NCBI GenBank assembly: GCA_019636445.1
Contig: JAHBXO010000013.1
Location: 1-64,000 of the forward strand
Source of the DNA: Gemmataceae bacterium
Lineage (GTDB): Bacteria; Planctomycetota; Planctomycetia; Gemmatales; Gemmataceae
DNA: 64,000 nucleotides
Direction of reading: 5' to 3'
The position numbers were made by a program, and so were the translations under genes. Each line of letters starts with the position of its first letter. Position 1 is the stretch's first letter. Of the stretch, positions 24,014 to 32,778 are shown piece after piece. Below the pieces are notes generated by a model. That model saw only the letters and a list, made by a program, of their open reading frames with translations. It had not been told where the DNA came from and did no database searches.

Positions 24014-24670
24014 ATGGAACGCAAGATCGCCCTGGTGTTGCTGTTGGTCGTGGCGTCGGCTTTGGGCTTGGCCGTCGGCGTCGTCTACGCGCAGGGTGGA
24101 GCCGAGCCACCTTCACTTGCCACGCCGGCACCCGCCAAAGTCCGCGACTGGTATGATTTCGCCGACATCGCCCTGCGCGTCGCCACGCTCGTCATCCTCT
24201 CCGGCGGGTTCGTCAGCACCTTCGCCGTCCTCACCTCGTTGCGCGCCGGCGCGTACAGCCAGATCTACGGCCGCTTCCAGGGCGTGCTGCTCAAGCTGGC
24301 CGACCACCCGCACCTCTTCGAGCGGATGAAGCGCGAGGAATACACCGCCGCCGAGGACGATCCGACGAACCCCGAAGGCCCCACGCACCCGCATCGCTTC
24401 CTCGCGAATTGCATCGTCAACTTGTACGAGGAGGCGTTCCTCCTCTACGAATCCCGCGTGCTCTCCGTGATCGACACGGTGCCGGAGGATTACTGGCAGT
24501 CGATGCTCGGGTCGATGCGCGCGGCCTTCGCGCTGAAGTACGTGCGGACGCACTGGGAGTTGCGGCAGGCGTCGTTCTCGCCGAAGTTCAACCGGTTCGT
24601 GCACGAGGAGGTTCTGGCCTCCGTCAACCCACCAGTTCCGCGATCGGCGACCCCCACGGCACCAGCGTGA
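24014..24670 (+). CDS. Two-TM membrane protein with helical cytoplasmic domain
   Basis: 218 residues. A signal anchor or TM helix covers 4-26 (ALVLLLVVASALGLAVGVVY), and a second TM helix about 52-75 (ALRVATLVILSGGFVSTFAV). Then follows a helical region of about 140 residues with conserved-looking aromatic positions (YSQIYGRFQGVLLKLADHPH; VLSVIDTVPEDYWQSMLG). The layout resembles the DUF4760-like membrane proteins, but I cannot assign it with confidence. It is translationally close to the small gene upstream, and its 3' end overlaps the convergent DUF1501 gene by 47 bases. Confidence 0.78.
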   Translation: MERKIALVLLLVVASALGLAVGVVYAQGGAEPPSLATPAPAKVRDWYDFADIALRVATLVILSGGFVSTFAVLTSLRAGAYSQIYGRFQGVLLKLADHPHLFERMKREEYTAAEDDPTNPEGPTHPHRFLANCIVNLYEEAFLLYESRVLSVIDTVPEDYWQSMLGSMRAAFALKYVRTHWELRQASFSPKFNRFVHEEVLASVNPPVPRSATPTAPA

Positions 24671-25955
24671 ACGGCCGCGCCAGGCGGTCCCGCAGTTCCG
24701 TGTCGTGCGGAATCCCCAGGCAGTGGTACACCGTCGCGATCACGTCCGCCGGCGTCACGGGGTTCCGGCTCGGCTTCGCACCGATCTTGTCGCTCGCGCC
24801 ATACACCGCCCCACCCTGGATCCCGCCGCCAGCGAGCATCAGGGAGTAGCAGAAATTCCAGTGATCACGACCCGCGTTCGCGTTCACCTTCGGCGTGCGC
24901 CCGAATTCGCCCATGATGACGACGAGCGTGCGCTCGAACAACCCGCGATCCTCGAGATCGGCAAAGAGGCTCGCCACGGCGGAATCGAGTTGCGGGAGGA
25001 GTTCGTTCTTGAGCTTGCCGAAGTTGTTGCCGTGAGTGTCCCAGGTGGCGTTGGCGTCCGGCGCCCAACTGATGCAGGCGACGCGGGAACCGGCTTCGAT
25101 CAGTCGCCGGGCGAGCAGCACGCTCTGCCCATAGATGTTCCGCCCGTAGGCGTCCCGCACCTTCGGCGTTTCCTTGTCAATGCGCAGGGCCTTCTGCATC
25201 TCCGGCGACGTCAGCAGGTCGAACGCCTTCGCCTGGATCGCGTCATGTTCGAGGCTCGTGGTCGATCCGCCAAGCTTGGTCACGAGTTGCTTGCGCAGGT
25301 CGAGGCGGTTCGGGTCGATGTCCGGCCCGAGCGCGAGTTCGGGCATGTCGAAGTTCGGCGCGTTCGGATCCTTGAGGATGAAGAACGGATCTCGGGGCTT
25401 GCCGAGGAAGCCACCGTAGAAGCCGGGCTGGGGCGGGCCGCCCGCGCCTTCCTTCGTGACGTACGGCAGCGAGACGTAGGGCACGACGGCGGACTTCGGC
25501 GGCTTCAGCATCCCCATCACGGAGCCGATGGCGGGGTGGTCGTTCGGCGAGAAGGTGGCGGCGGAGTTGTCGCCGCGATCGTGGCCGGTGAGCGCGGTGT
25601 AGACGCCGGCGGCGTGGGCGTTGTTGACGCTGTGGTGCGCTGAACGGATGAGGGCGGAGCGGTGCATCCACTTCGCCATTTTCGGGATGCGTTCGCCGAA
25701 CTGCACGCCCGGCACGGAGGTCGGGATGGGTTTGAACTCGCCGCGAATCTCCGCCGGCGCCTCCGGCTTCAGATCCCACATGTCCAGGTGCGGCGGCCCG
25801 CCGTTCAGGAAAATCAGAATGCAGTGGTCTGCGTGCGTCTTCGTCGGGTTGGCGCGGAGCAGTTGCGGAAGCGACAGCCCAAGTGCGGCGGCGCTGCCGG
25901 CGCGGATCATCGTCCGTCGGGAGAGTTTCGGACCCGGACACGGCGGGAGAGCCAT
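24624..25955 (-). CDS. DUF1501 protein, Tat-exported, sulfatase-like fold
   Basis: 443 residues. A twin-arginine signal (KLSRRTMIRAGSAAALGLSL) starts the protein, followed by the DUF1501 core: HCILIFLNGGPPHLDMWDLK, then KMAKWMHRSALIRSAHHSVN, and near the C-terminus VVIMGEFGRTPKVN and HWNFCYSLMLAGGG. DUF1501 proteins share the alkaline phosphatase/sulfatase superfamily fold and are very numerous in planctomycetes, usually encoded beside a DUF1549/DUF1553 cytochrome-like protein. That partner is not next to this copy. The substrate is unknown, with polysaccharide-related roles suspected. Confidence 0.92.
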   Translation of the reverse strand: MALPPCPGPKLSRRTMIRAGSAAALGLSLPQLLRANPTKTHADHCILIFLNGGPPHLDMWDLKPEAPAEIRGEFKPIPTSVPGVQFGERIPKMAKWMHRSALIRSAHHSVNNAHAAGVYTALTGHDRGDNSAATFSPNDHPAIGSVMGMLKPPKSAVVPYVSLPYVTKEGAGGPPQPGFYGGFLGKPRDPFFILKDPNAPNFDMPELALGPDIDPNRLDLRKQLVTKLGGSTTSLEHDAIQAKAFDLLTSPEMQKALRIDKETPKVRDAYGRNIYGQSVLLARRLIEAGSRVACISWAPDANATWDTHGNNFGKLKNELLPQLDSAVASLFADLEDRGLFERTLVVIMGEFGRTPKVNANAGRDHWNFCYSLMLAGGGIQGGAVYGASDKIGAKPSRNPVTPADVIATVYHCLGIPHDTELRDRLARPFTLVPWGSPIAELVG

Positions 25956-26043
25956 CGATTCGACCCCGGAGAATGGGGAACGGCGGGATCGGCATTATCG
26001 CGGATCGCGGCCTGAACCGCAAGCGGTCGTCGCGCGATGCGTT

Positions 26044-26721
26044 TTACAGTTGCCCCGTGCGCACCTTTCCCAGCACGTTGACCTGCCAGAACGCGCGGGA
26101 GTCGGCGTCGAGGCAGGTGAGCCAGCCTCCGCCGTAAGCAAACGTGTCGATGCAGATCGCCGATTCGCGGTCGAGGATGTTGCCCGATTTCTGCGAGGAA
26201 TGCCCGCAGACGACGGTCTTGCCGGAGACGTGGCTCGGTGGCGCGTCCGGATCGAAGAAGTCCCAAAAGAGCGCGCCTTCGTCCTGTTCCTCCATCGGCA
26301 GGTCGTACGCCACTCCCGCGTGGACGAAGATGTGCGAATCGGTTTCGAAGTAATCGACGCACTCGGTTTCGAGGAACCGCCAGTGGCGCTCGGAAACGTC
26401 CGCGAGGGTACCCATTTTCCCCGGCGCCGGACCGTAGGACGCGAGAGCCTGCATGCCGCCGACGGCGTACCACATCTTGTATTCGGACTTGTCGCGGCGG
26501 GATCGCGCCATCATCAACTCGTGGTTCCCGCGCAGGCAGACGACGTTGGGATTCTCCTGCCAGGCGATCAGGCGATCCAGCACACCGCGGCTGTCGGGGC
26601 CGCGGTCGACGTAGTCGCCGAGGAAGACGAGCCGGTCGTCGGGCGTAGGTTGGACGGCCGCGAGGAGGTCGTCCAGCATCGCCGAGCAGCCGTGGATGTC
26701 GCCGATCGCCAAGGTTCGCAT
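26044..26721 (-). CDS. PPP-family metallophosphoesterase (Ser/Thr phosphatase or Ap4A-hydrolase like)
   Basis: 225 residues starting with MRTLAIGDIHGC. The metal-ligand motifs are GDIHG (7-11), GDYVDRG (35-41), GNHE (65-68), FVHAG and CGHSSQKSG, all in canonical order with dinuclear-metal spacing. Length and motif set fit bacterial PPP phosphatases such as PrpA/PrpE and ApaH-like enzymes; the sequence does not decide between protein phosphatase and dinucleotide hydrolase. With three Ser/Thr kinases in the window a protein phosphatase would be a fitting counterpart, which is inference. Confidence 0.9.
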   Translation of the reverse strand: MRTLAIGDIHGCSAMLDDLLAAVQPTPDDRLVFLGDYVDRGPDSRGVLDRLIAWQENPNVVCLRGNHELMMARSRRDKSEYKMWYAVGGMQALASYGPAPGKMGTLADVSERHWRFLETECVDYFETDSHIFVHAGVAYDLPMEEQDEGALFWDFFDPDAPPSHVSGKTVVCGHSSQKSGNILDRESAICIDTFAYGGGWLTCLDADSRAFWQVNVLGKVRTGQL

Positions 26722-26789
26722 GGTGGGAATTCTACGCTTGTGACGATCGAACGTTCGGGTAGACTGCCAGGATCGAACGGGGTACCGCC

Positions 26790-27170
26790 GTGGAAGAGAT
26801 TCTCGTCATCTTCTTTCAGTTGTTCTTCGAGTTCTTCATCCAGGTCGTGGGCAGCGGCCTCCTCGACGGCATCGGACGTGCAACCACCTCGAAGCGCGAA
26901 GACGGCTGCGCGATCCTGCTACTCCACATCTTCTTCGGGGGCGGACTCGGCTGGATCTCGACGCTCATCGCCCCGAAGCTGTTCCTGCCCCTCGCCGCCC
27001 TGCGCATCGCGAACCTGATCGTGGCGCCGCTCGTCGCCGGTGCCGTGTCGTACCTCATTGCGAAATGGATGGCCAAAAACGGAACCTCGAACGGGTCGGG
27101 GCACTTCGTCCACGGGTTCCTCTTCGCCCTGATGTTCGGCCTCGCCCGCTTCGCCTTCGCTGCGCGTTAG
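26790..27170 (+). CDS. Small integral membrane protein
   Basis: 126 residues from a GTG at 26790 (GGGG about six bases upstream). Three to four hydrophobic segments: LVIFFQLFFEFFIQVVGSGL, CAILLLHIFFGGGLGWISTL, ANLIVAPLVAGAVSYLIAKW and HGFLFALMFGLARFAF. There are no catalytic residues or known domain. It is divergent from the phosphatase and convergent with the secreted protein at 27212. Confidence 0.75.
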   Translation: MEEILVIFFQLFFEFFIQVVGSGLLDGIGRATTSKREDGCAILLLHIFFGGGLGWISTLIAPKLFLPLAALRIANLIVAPLVAGAVSYLIAKWMAKNGTSNGSGHFVHGFLFALMFGLARFAFAAR

Positions 27171-27211
27171 AATCCCGCCTCGGGCCTCGATGACTCGGCC
27201 CGACCTACCAA

Positions 27212-28516
27212 TCACTTCCGACCCACGGCCAGCGTTTTGAGAAGGTGGTCCACGTCCTTAACCAATTCCTTCGCGTCGGCGTCGGGCAGACGGGCCGCGA
27301 CCGTGGCACCCGTGCCATCGGCGTTCGTCAGCACCGCGTAGTCCATGCGCACCGCGCCATCGGACGCGGTCGCGGCGAGGACGAATCGGTCGAGCGCCGG
27401 GTTGTCGGCCACGCGCCGCGGTCGGTCGCGCACCGCCACGTCCTTCGCCGACTTCGACAGCTGGGCCGCAGCCTCCTTCGCGTACTCGTCCGCCGTCGGC
27501 AGCGTCTTCGCCGTCTCGACCGTGAGCAGCACGCCTGCGCCGTTCGGCCCGTCGAGCGTCACCTGCCGGCCCTGCACCGCACCGACGCGCCAGCGACGGG
27601 AGTACAGGAAGCGAACGCCGAGTTCGCGATTGTCGAATAGCAACCGCGAATTCTCGTCGGTCGGCTTGAGTTCGACTCCCTTGAGCGCCGCGTCGGCCAG
27701 TTCCTTCGCCTCGCTCGCGGTGCGCGTGAGTGTATAGCGGCCTTCGATGGTTCCGACGGTTTTCCCCGACCCGTCCAGCAGTTCGTGCGTGCCCTTCACG
27801 GAGAGATAGGCGAAGCGGTTCGCATCGAGGTCGAAATAGGCAGTGCCGTCGAGCGAGTGTTTGCAGGGTCCGTTGTCGTCGACGCCGCGGACGGTGCCCG
27901 CGAGCGAGATGCGCGCCTGGCGGCGTCCGTTGACGGTGACGACGCCGACGAGTTTGAGCGTGTATTCGCCGCCGGTCACCTTCTCGAGGTCGGTGAGTTC
28001 GGCGACGGCGTCCGCGGCCATCGGCCAGGTGTCATTCACCGCGACCGGCTTGGTCGGTAACAGTCCCGGCACCAGCGCCGGCAGGAACGGATCAGTGCGG
28101 ACCGCGTCGATCTCGCTCCAGAGCAGCGGGCCGTCGGGCGAGAAGGGCGACTTCCCCTTCGCGGCGCGCAGCACGACCATCCGGCGGACCGCCGGACGCA
28201 ACTCGGCCGATTGCGGACGGCTACCAAGCTGGCGGCGGACTTCGAACGTGCGATACTGGCGTACGACTTTTCGGGAGTCCGATTCGTCGGTATCGAGGAC
28301 GCGCTCATCGAAGACGATCGTGCCACCTCCCGTGAGCGGGATCGTTTCGGTCTTGCCGTCTTTGGTCAGGGCCAGTCGGCCGGAAAGCTCGGTCTTCTGC
28401 TCGACGCGATAAATCGCGCCCGCGGCGAACGACTCCGCCAGAACGTACGGTTCGGCTGCCGGAACGACACCAAGGAATGAGATCGTGAGCAGTAGCCCCA
28501 ACGAACAACGGAACAT
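27212..28516 (-). CDS. Secreted protein of unknown function
   Basis: 434 residues from ATG 28516, giving the signal peptide MFRCSLGLLLTISFLGVVPA. The frame extends to 28714, but that part lacks support. The mature region is beta-rich (IYRVEQKTELSGRLALTKDG; VNDTWPMAADAVAELT; GTVRGVDDNGPCKHSLDGTA; YFDLDANRFAYLSVKGTHEL). The C-terminal 130 residues (GVRFLYSRRWRVGAVQGRQV onward) look like a second domain resembling lipid-binding or DUF1795-type folds. A related arrangement is frequent in planctomycete secretomes. No enzyme motif is visible. Confidence 0.82.
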   Translation of the reverse strand: MFRCSLGLLLTISFLGVVPAAEPYVLAESFAAGAIYRVEQKTELSGRLALTKDGKTETIPLTGGGTIVFDERVLDTDESDSRKVVRQYRTFEVRRQLGSRPQSAELRPAVRRMVVLRAAKGKSPFSPDGPLLWSEIDAVRTDPFLPALVPGLLPTKPVAVNDTWPMAADAVAELTDLEKVTGGEYTLKLVGVVTVNGRRQARISLAGTVRGVDDNGPCKHSLDGTAYFDLDANRFAYLSVKGTHELLDGSGKTVGTIEGRYTLTRTASEAKELADAALKGVELKPTDENSRLLFDNRELGVRFLYSRRWRVGAVQGRQVTLDGPNGAGVLLTVETAKTLPTADEYAKEAAAQLSKSAKDVAVRDRPRRVADNPALDRFVLAATASDGAVRMDYAVLTNADGTGATVAARLPDADAKELVKDVDHLLKTLAVGRK

Positions 28517-29060
28517 CGACGTAGGTCCTGAAGAGTCGCAACGGTCACCCGTGCATCGTAATCGCGCCCGTTCGGTCTTTCGCGGCGCAAACTTGAGGAA
28601 ATCGACCGTTCGAGAGTCAACAGAGCCGATCAGGCGAAACGAGGGGAATACGGGCGACTGGGAAAACTCTGCGGATTGGCGTTTTTCACCTGACCTGTGT
28701 GCAAAACTACACACGGGATCGGTAAAAGGCAGAACGACCGCCGCGCGGCCAATCGATGATCACCGGACACTTGGGAATCCGAAAAATCTCGGCCGCCGCA
28801 AAGCGAAGACTCATTAGCGGTTACGGTCAGGAGCAGGTCTGACCACGAGATTGTTTGCGAGCCGGCGCGAATGTTGCTCGATTGAGAGACGTCGATCGGG
28901 GACTCGCGAAACCCTCGGAATGGTTCGCAATATCGTTCGGGATTCGATCCTGCAAGAGCGATTTTTTTCGCCCGAACCCGAGCGGGTAAGAAACGGTCCG
29001 GGACAGTGTATTCCCCGGTAGGCCAATCGAACCGACTTTGGAGCGAATGACGGATCAACT
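28517..29060. other. Intergenic region between divergent genes, leader of the sigma factor
   Basis: About 540 bases without a convincing gene. A small hairpin GTGTG/CACAC occurs around 28697-28714. Composition is less GC-rich than the flanking genes. It must contain the promoters for the secreted-protein gene (leftward) and the sigma-factor gene (rightward), but no clean -35/-10 pair stands out. Confidence 0.5.
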
Positions 29061-29079
29061 CGGGAGATCTGATCTCCCG
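29061..29079. promoter_or_regulatory. Perfect palindrome just upstream of the sigma factor gene
   Basis: CGGGAGATC T GATCTCCCG is a perfect 9-1-9 inverted repeat, 25 bases before the start codon of the sigma factor gene and immediately before its Shine-Dalgarno (GGGAGGA at 29089). It could be an operator or, in RNA, a hairpin that affects ribosome access. Confidence 0.5.
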
Positions 29080-29103
29080 ACCACGGGATGGGAGGACACC
29101 GCG

Positions 29104-30771
29104 ATGAACGCTTTCAAATATCCCGCATTGCAAGAGCTGACGGCCCAGCAGGTCCGTTTTGCTCCGCCGGCGAAGCGCCGCGAGCAATTGAAGAACGCCG
29201 AAAAACTGTTGGCCGAAACCGAGCCGACGAAACAATATCCGTACCAGTTCGTTTGCTATCGCTTGACCGAGTTCCGCTCGAACGCGCATCCGGATCTGTT
29301 GATCCGCGGCGACGAGTTGAAGCACGATCTCGCGCTGTTCATCATCAAGGTGGAGCGTTCGCTGCCGCCGGTGCCGCGCGAACAGGTCGGCGAGGAGATG
29401 CTGACGCTGGAGGAGATCTGCGCCCGGTTCAACGTCTCGCAGAAGACGATCGGCCGCTGGCGGTTGCGCGGCCTGGTGGCACGGCGGTTCAAGGCGAACG
29501 GCCGAAGCCAGCTCGGTTTCCCGCTCGCGAGCGTGGAAGCGTTCGCCGCGTCGCACGGCGACCGGGTCGCCAAGGGGGCCCGATTCAGCCACTTGAGCGA
29601 GCCGGAGCGCGAGAAAATCGTGCTGACGGCGCGCGAACTGGCGTCCCGCGGCGAATCGCTCGTCGATGTCAGCCGCAAGATTGCCGGCGAACTGCATCGC
29701 TCCCCCGAGGCGGTGCGATACACGATCCGCAACTTCGATCGCACGCACCCGGATGCGGCGGTCTTTCCCAAACACACCGGCCCGTTGGATGCGACCGACA
29801 AGGAACGCATCTACACCGCCCTCCAGGAGGGTACCACCGTGGATTCCATCGCCAAGAAATTCAACCGCACGCGGTCCAGCGTGTACCGTGTCGTGAACGA
29901 AGTGAAGGCGACCCGTCTGGTCGCCCAGCCGATCGACTACATCCATAACACCGAATTCGAGGATCCGTCGAAGGAATCCATCATCCTCGGCCCCATGCCG
30001 GGCGAGGAGGAATTCTTCGAGAAGGTCCGCTCGATGCGGCCGCCCAAGGATGTCGAGGCGCACATGGCGTACCTCTACGAGCGCCCGCTGCTGACGCGCG
30101 AACAGGAGGCCCACCTGTTCCGGAAGATGAACTTCCTGAAGTACAAGCTACACAAGCTGCGCGCGAATCTCGATCCGAGCCGGGCGCGCGTGCAGGACAT
30201 CCAGCGCGTCGACGAGCTGCGCAACGCGATCAAGGGCGTCCGCGACCTGCTGATCGAGTGCAACCAGCGGCTGGTGCACTCCCTGGCGACCAAGCACATG
30301 CAGGTCGGTCAGAATCTCGACGAGCTGAAGTCCGACGCGAACATTTCCGTGATGCGCGCGGTCGAGAAGTTCGACTACGGCCGCGGGAACAAGTTCAGCA
30401 CCTACGCCACCTGGGCAGTAATGAAGAACTTCGCCCGCAGCATCCCGGACGAGAATACGCGGCGGCAGCGGTATCTCACTGGTGCCGACGAGGTGTTCGA
30501 CGCGCGGCAGGACGGCCGGACCGACGAGCACGAAATGCTCGCCGTGGCCGATGCGGCCAAGGCGCGCGTCCACGACCTGCTGGACCACCTGGACAGCCGG
30601 ACGCGGGACGTGATCAAGATGCGGACCGGACTGGCGGGCGGCGGTCAGATGACGCTCGAGCAGATCGGCCAGCACTTCGGCATCACGAAGGAGCGTGTGC
30701 GGCAGATCAACGTCCGCGGGATGAAGCTCCTCCGCGAACGGGCCGCCGAGCAGAAGGTCGAGCTTCCGTGA
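29104..30771 (+). CDS. Sigma-70 family factor with composite DNA-binding N-terminus
   Basis: 555 residues from ATG 29104 (GGGAGGA eight bases upstream). The C-terminal half is a group 1/2-like sigma factor: region 1.2/2 (RPLLTREQEAHLFRKMNFLK; ECNQRLVHSLATKHM; SVMRAVEKFDYGRGNKFSTY; ATWAVMKNFARSIP), a short region 3, and region 4 (MTLEQIGQHFGITKERVRQI). The first 300 residues replace the usual acidic region 1.1. They contain a MerR/AlpA-like HTH (EEICARFNVSQKTIGRWRLR) and a second HTH with the pattern DSIAKKFNRTRSSVYRVVN. Proteins with this architecture occur in planctomycetes. It is a single-gene unit with its own terminator. Confidence 0.9.
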   Translation: MNAFKYPALQELTAQQVRFAPPAKRREQLKNAEKLLAETEPTKQYPYQFVCYRLTEFRSNAHPDLLIRGDELKHDLALFIIKVERSLPPVPREQVGEEMLTLEEICARFNVSQKTIGRWRLRGLVARRFKANGRSQLGFPLASVEAFAASHGDRVAKGARFSHLSEPEREKIVLTARELASRGESLVDVSRKIAGELHRSPEAVRYTIRNFDRTHPDAAVFPKHTGPLDATDKERIYTALQEGTTVDSIAKKFNRTRSSVYRVVNEVKATRLVAQPIDYIHNTEFEDPSKESIILGPMPGEEEFFEKVRSMRPPKDVEAHMAYLYERPLLTREQEAHLFRKMNFLKYKLHKLRANLDPSRARVQDIQRVDELRNAIKGVRDLLIECNQRLVHSLATKHMQVGQNLDELKSDANISVMRAVEKFDYGRGNKFSTYATWAVMKNFARSIPDENTRRQRYLTGADEVFDARQDGRTDEHEMLAVADAAKARVHDLLDHLDSRTRDVIKMRTGLAGGGQMTLEQIGQHFGITKERVRQINVRGMKLLRERAAEQKVELP

Positions 30772-30792
30772 TTCGTGCTCGCGAACGAGCAT

Positions 30793-30823
30793 CGGGCCAT
30801 CCCGCAACGGGATGGCCCGTTTT
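30793..30823 (+). terminator. Rho-independent terminator of the sigma factor gene
   Basis: CGGGCCATCCCG (30793-30804) pairs perfectly with CGGGATGGCCCG (30808-30819) around CAA, followed by TTTT. This is a 12-bp stem 20 bases after the stop codon, the best terminator in the window. Confidence 0.92.
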
Positions 30824-30937
30824 CATTTCCGCGCTGCGATTCTCAGCGATTTCTCAGTTCCGTCTCACCGATTGCTCACCCCGGTCGTGCTATCAATGTT
30901 GCGTGGAACACTCCGTCGGATTGCAAAAGGAATTGAG

Positions 30938-31855
30938 ATGGAAGAGTTTGATCGGCAGTTGATGATGGCGGCCCCCGTGAGTCTGGGCTTGACGGTGGTC
31001 GGTATCGTTCAAATCCTTCTTCCCCGTATGACCTTGCCGTGGCGCGTGGCCCTTACCGGCATGGGATTGGGGCTGGCACTGCTGGGCTCCGCAAACCTGA
31101 TCGAAGACGACCGTTTCACGTATGCCGCTTTCGCTGCAGGGGTGACGGGTCTGGTATTGTCGGCCCTGGCCCGTCGTGCCGCGTGGGATCTCGGCTCGTC
31201 ACGCCGTACGGGTGCTGTGGTGTCCGTACTCGGCGCCGTGATTCTGGGCGCTGCCGTCGCCCGCTACGAAACCGCTCTGAACGCCAAACTCGATGCCGAC
31301 ACGGAAGCGATGACGCTTCCGGGTTACATTCCGGAACGGGAACCCGATCCGGAACTCGTCGCACACACCGACCGCGGCCGTGCCCTGACTCTCTGGCGAC
31401 CATCGACGCGTTGGGACGCTGAATCACTTCACGAGCGCGAATCGCGTTGCATGTCAATCATCCACGTCTCGCCCAAGATCGTTCGAACTGGAGGACCTAC
31501 GGAAGACACCAACTGCCACGGTTGGGTCTTTACGGGAGGTCGATCGAATCTCACGAATGCCGAAGTCGAGATGATTCTCGCAGACAATGGCTACGTACCC
31601 ACGACCCGGCCGTTGCCCGGCGACTTGGCGATCTACCGCAACGGCGTCGGAATCACTCATACCGCGATCGTTCGCGCCGTGGAACCGGGCCAGCCCGTCA
31701 TCGTCGAGAGCAAGTGGAGTTGGATGGGTGTATACCGGCACAATGTGGACGAATCCATCTACGGTGTGGATTACACGTACTATCGAACGCCACGAGCCAG
31801 CCATCTCGTGAAGTTGCAGGACCGATCGACGCCCATCTTCAGCGGTGCCGAATAA
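30938..31855 (+). CDS. Membrane protein with C-terminal NlpC/CHAP-like domain
   Basis: 305 residues from ATG 30938, which has AAGGAATTGAG directly upstream. The first 100 residues hold four hydrophobic helices (LGLTVVGIVQILLPR; ALTGMGLGLALLGSAN; FAAGVTGLVLSALAR; AVVSVLGAVILGAAVA). The C-terminal half carries a Cys-His arrangement: DTNCHGWVFTGG, then RPLPGDLAIYRNGVGITHTA. This matches the Cys and His boxes of NlpC/P60 or CHAP cysteine peptidases/amidases that act on peptidoglycan or similar amides. The upstream open frame from 30812 covers the terminator and is rejected. It converges on the Gly-rich protein gene across a strong hairpin. Confidence 0.78.
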   Translation: MEEFDRQLMMAAPVSLGLTVVGIVQILLPRMTLPWRVALTGMGLGLALLGSANLIEDDRFTYAAFAAGVTGLVLSALARRAAWDLGSSRRTGAVVSVLGAVILGAAVARYETALNAKLDADTEAMTLPGYIPEREPDPELVAHTDRGRALTLWRPSTRWDAESLHERESRCMSIIHVSPKIVRTGGPTEDTNCHGWVFTGGRSNLTNAEVEMILADNGYVPTTRPLPGDLAIYRNGVGITHTAIVRAVEPGQPVIVESKWSWMGVYRHNVDESIYGVDYTYYRTPRASHLVKLQDRSTPIFSGAE

Positions 31856-31858
31856 TGG

Positions 31859-31892
31859 TGTCCCGTCGCGGCTTGGTCGCCGCGACGGGACA
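31859..31892. terminator. Bidirectional terminator hairpin between convergent genes
   Basis: TGTCCCGTCGCGGC (31859-31872) pairs perfectly over 14 bp with GCCGCGACGGGACA (31879-31892), loop TTGGTC. It lies between the stop codons of the NlpC/CHAP-like gene and the Gly-rich gene. No U-tract on either side, but the stem is long and GC-rich. Confidence 0.75.
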
Positions 31893-31897
31893 TGGAC

Positions 31898-32749
31898 TTA
31901 GCGAATCCCGCCGCCAAATCCTCCAAATCCACCGGACAGGCCACCACCGCCTCCTCCGCTGAATCCCCCGCTGCCATTCAAACCGAACCCGCCGCCCGAG
32001 AGCGGGTTGCGCCGGCCGACGGATGGCACGTCTTCGTACCGCAGGCCTTCGGCTCGTGTCGTCCCCGCGGCGATCCGGCCGGAGACCCCGCTCGGGGCGC
32101 CCAGTTCGATGAGCGCGCGAATCACGGCGTCGCGGCGTTGCTCGTCCAGCTTCGCGTTACCCGTCGGTTCGACCAGGATGGAATCGTTAATCGTGTCGAG
32201 CCGCTTGTAGATCCCGGAGACATGACGCAATCCTGTATCGTTGATCGTCGCCGAGTTCGTCAGAAAGTCTTCGCGATAGACGACGAAGTACTCGGCCATC
32301 GCGAGTTGCTTCTGGCGCTCGAAGATGCTGCGGACCACGGCGCCGTTGGCGACGGCGCCGGTCGGCGGAATCTTGCAGGTGCGCAGGTTGCCCGACTTGG
32401 TGTAGTCGCATTTTTCGTGACTGTGCTTTCGAGTGACGGGCGTGGCGCAGGCCGTGCCCGTCTCGCACGGCGCGGCGATCGCCGATTCGACCGGCGCGGG
32501 GGCCTGCTGCGGCGGCACATCAGGAACCGGCGGCAGTTTCTCGACCGGCGCGGCACCGATTTTTTCGACCGGTGCGACGCGGGCCGGCAGCACCAGCGGC
32601 GGAGCGGCCTGCGCGGGCTTGATGGTCGTCGAAATGGGCAAGTCGATCTTCGGCGGCGGGATCGACGGGGCCTGGGCGGCGGCACTCGATGCCGCCACAC
32701 CCGCGCAGCCCGCGGCCAGCCAGAACCGCAACGATGGCATCGGCGTCAT
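31898..32749 (-). CDS. Exported protein with Gly-rich C-terminus, third gene of the actin-like set
   Basis: 283 residues from ATG 32749 (GGAG upstream; a second ATG at 32740 is possible). It has a signal peptide (LAAGCAGVAASSAAAQ), a proline-rich region, a cysteine-containing patch (APCETGTACATPVTRK, HEKCDYTKSGNLRTCKIPP) and a conserved-looking helix (SIFERQKQLAMAEYFVVYRE). The last 50 residues are almost entirely Gly, Ser and Phe. The frame is open upstream to 33079, but that part is antisense-quality shadow inside the actin-like gene. It starts 29 bases after the actin-like stop codon, so it belongs to that operon. Gly-rich tails of this type often mediate assembly or surface attachment. 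Confidence 0.78.
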   Translation of the reverse strand: MTPMPSLRFWLAAGCAGVAASSAAAQAPSIPPPKIDLPISTTIKPAQAAPPLVLPARVAPVEKIGAAPVEKLPPVPDVPPQQAPAPVESAIAAPCETGTACATPVTRKHSHEKCDYTKSGNLRTCKIPPTGAVANGAVVRSIFERQKQLAMAEYFVVYREDFLTNSATINDTGLRHVSGIYKRLDTINDSILVEPTGNAKLDEQRRDAVIRALIELGAPSGVSGRIAAGTTRAEGLRYEDVPSVGRRNPLSGGGFGLNGSGGFSGGGGGGLSGGFGGFGGGIR

Positions 32750-32778
32750 GTCAGGTCTCCGATTTCGGGGGAATGCGT

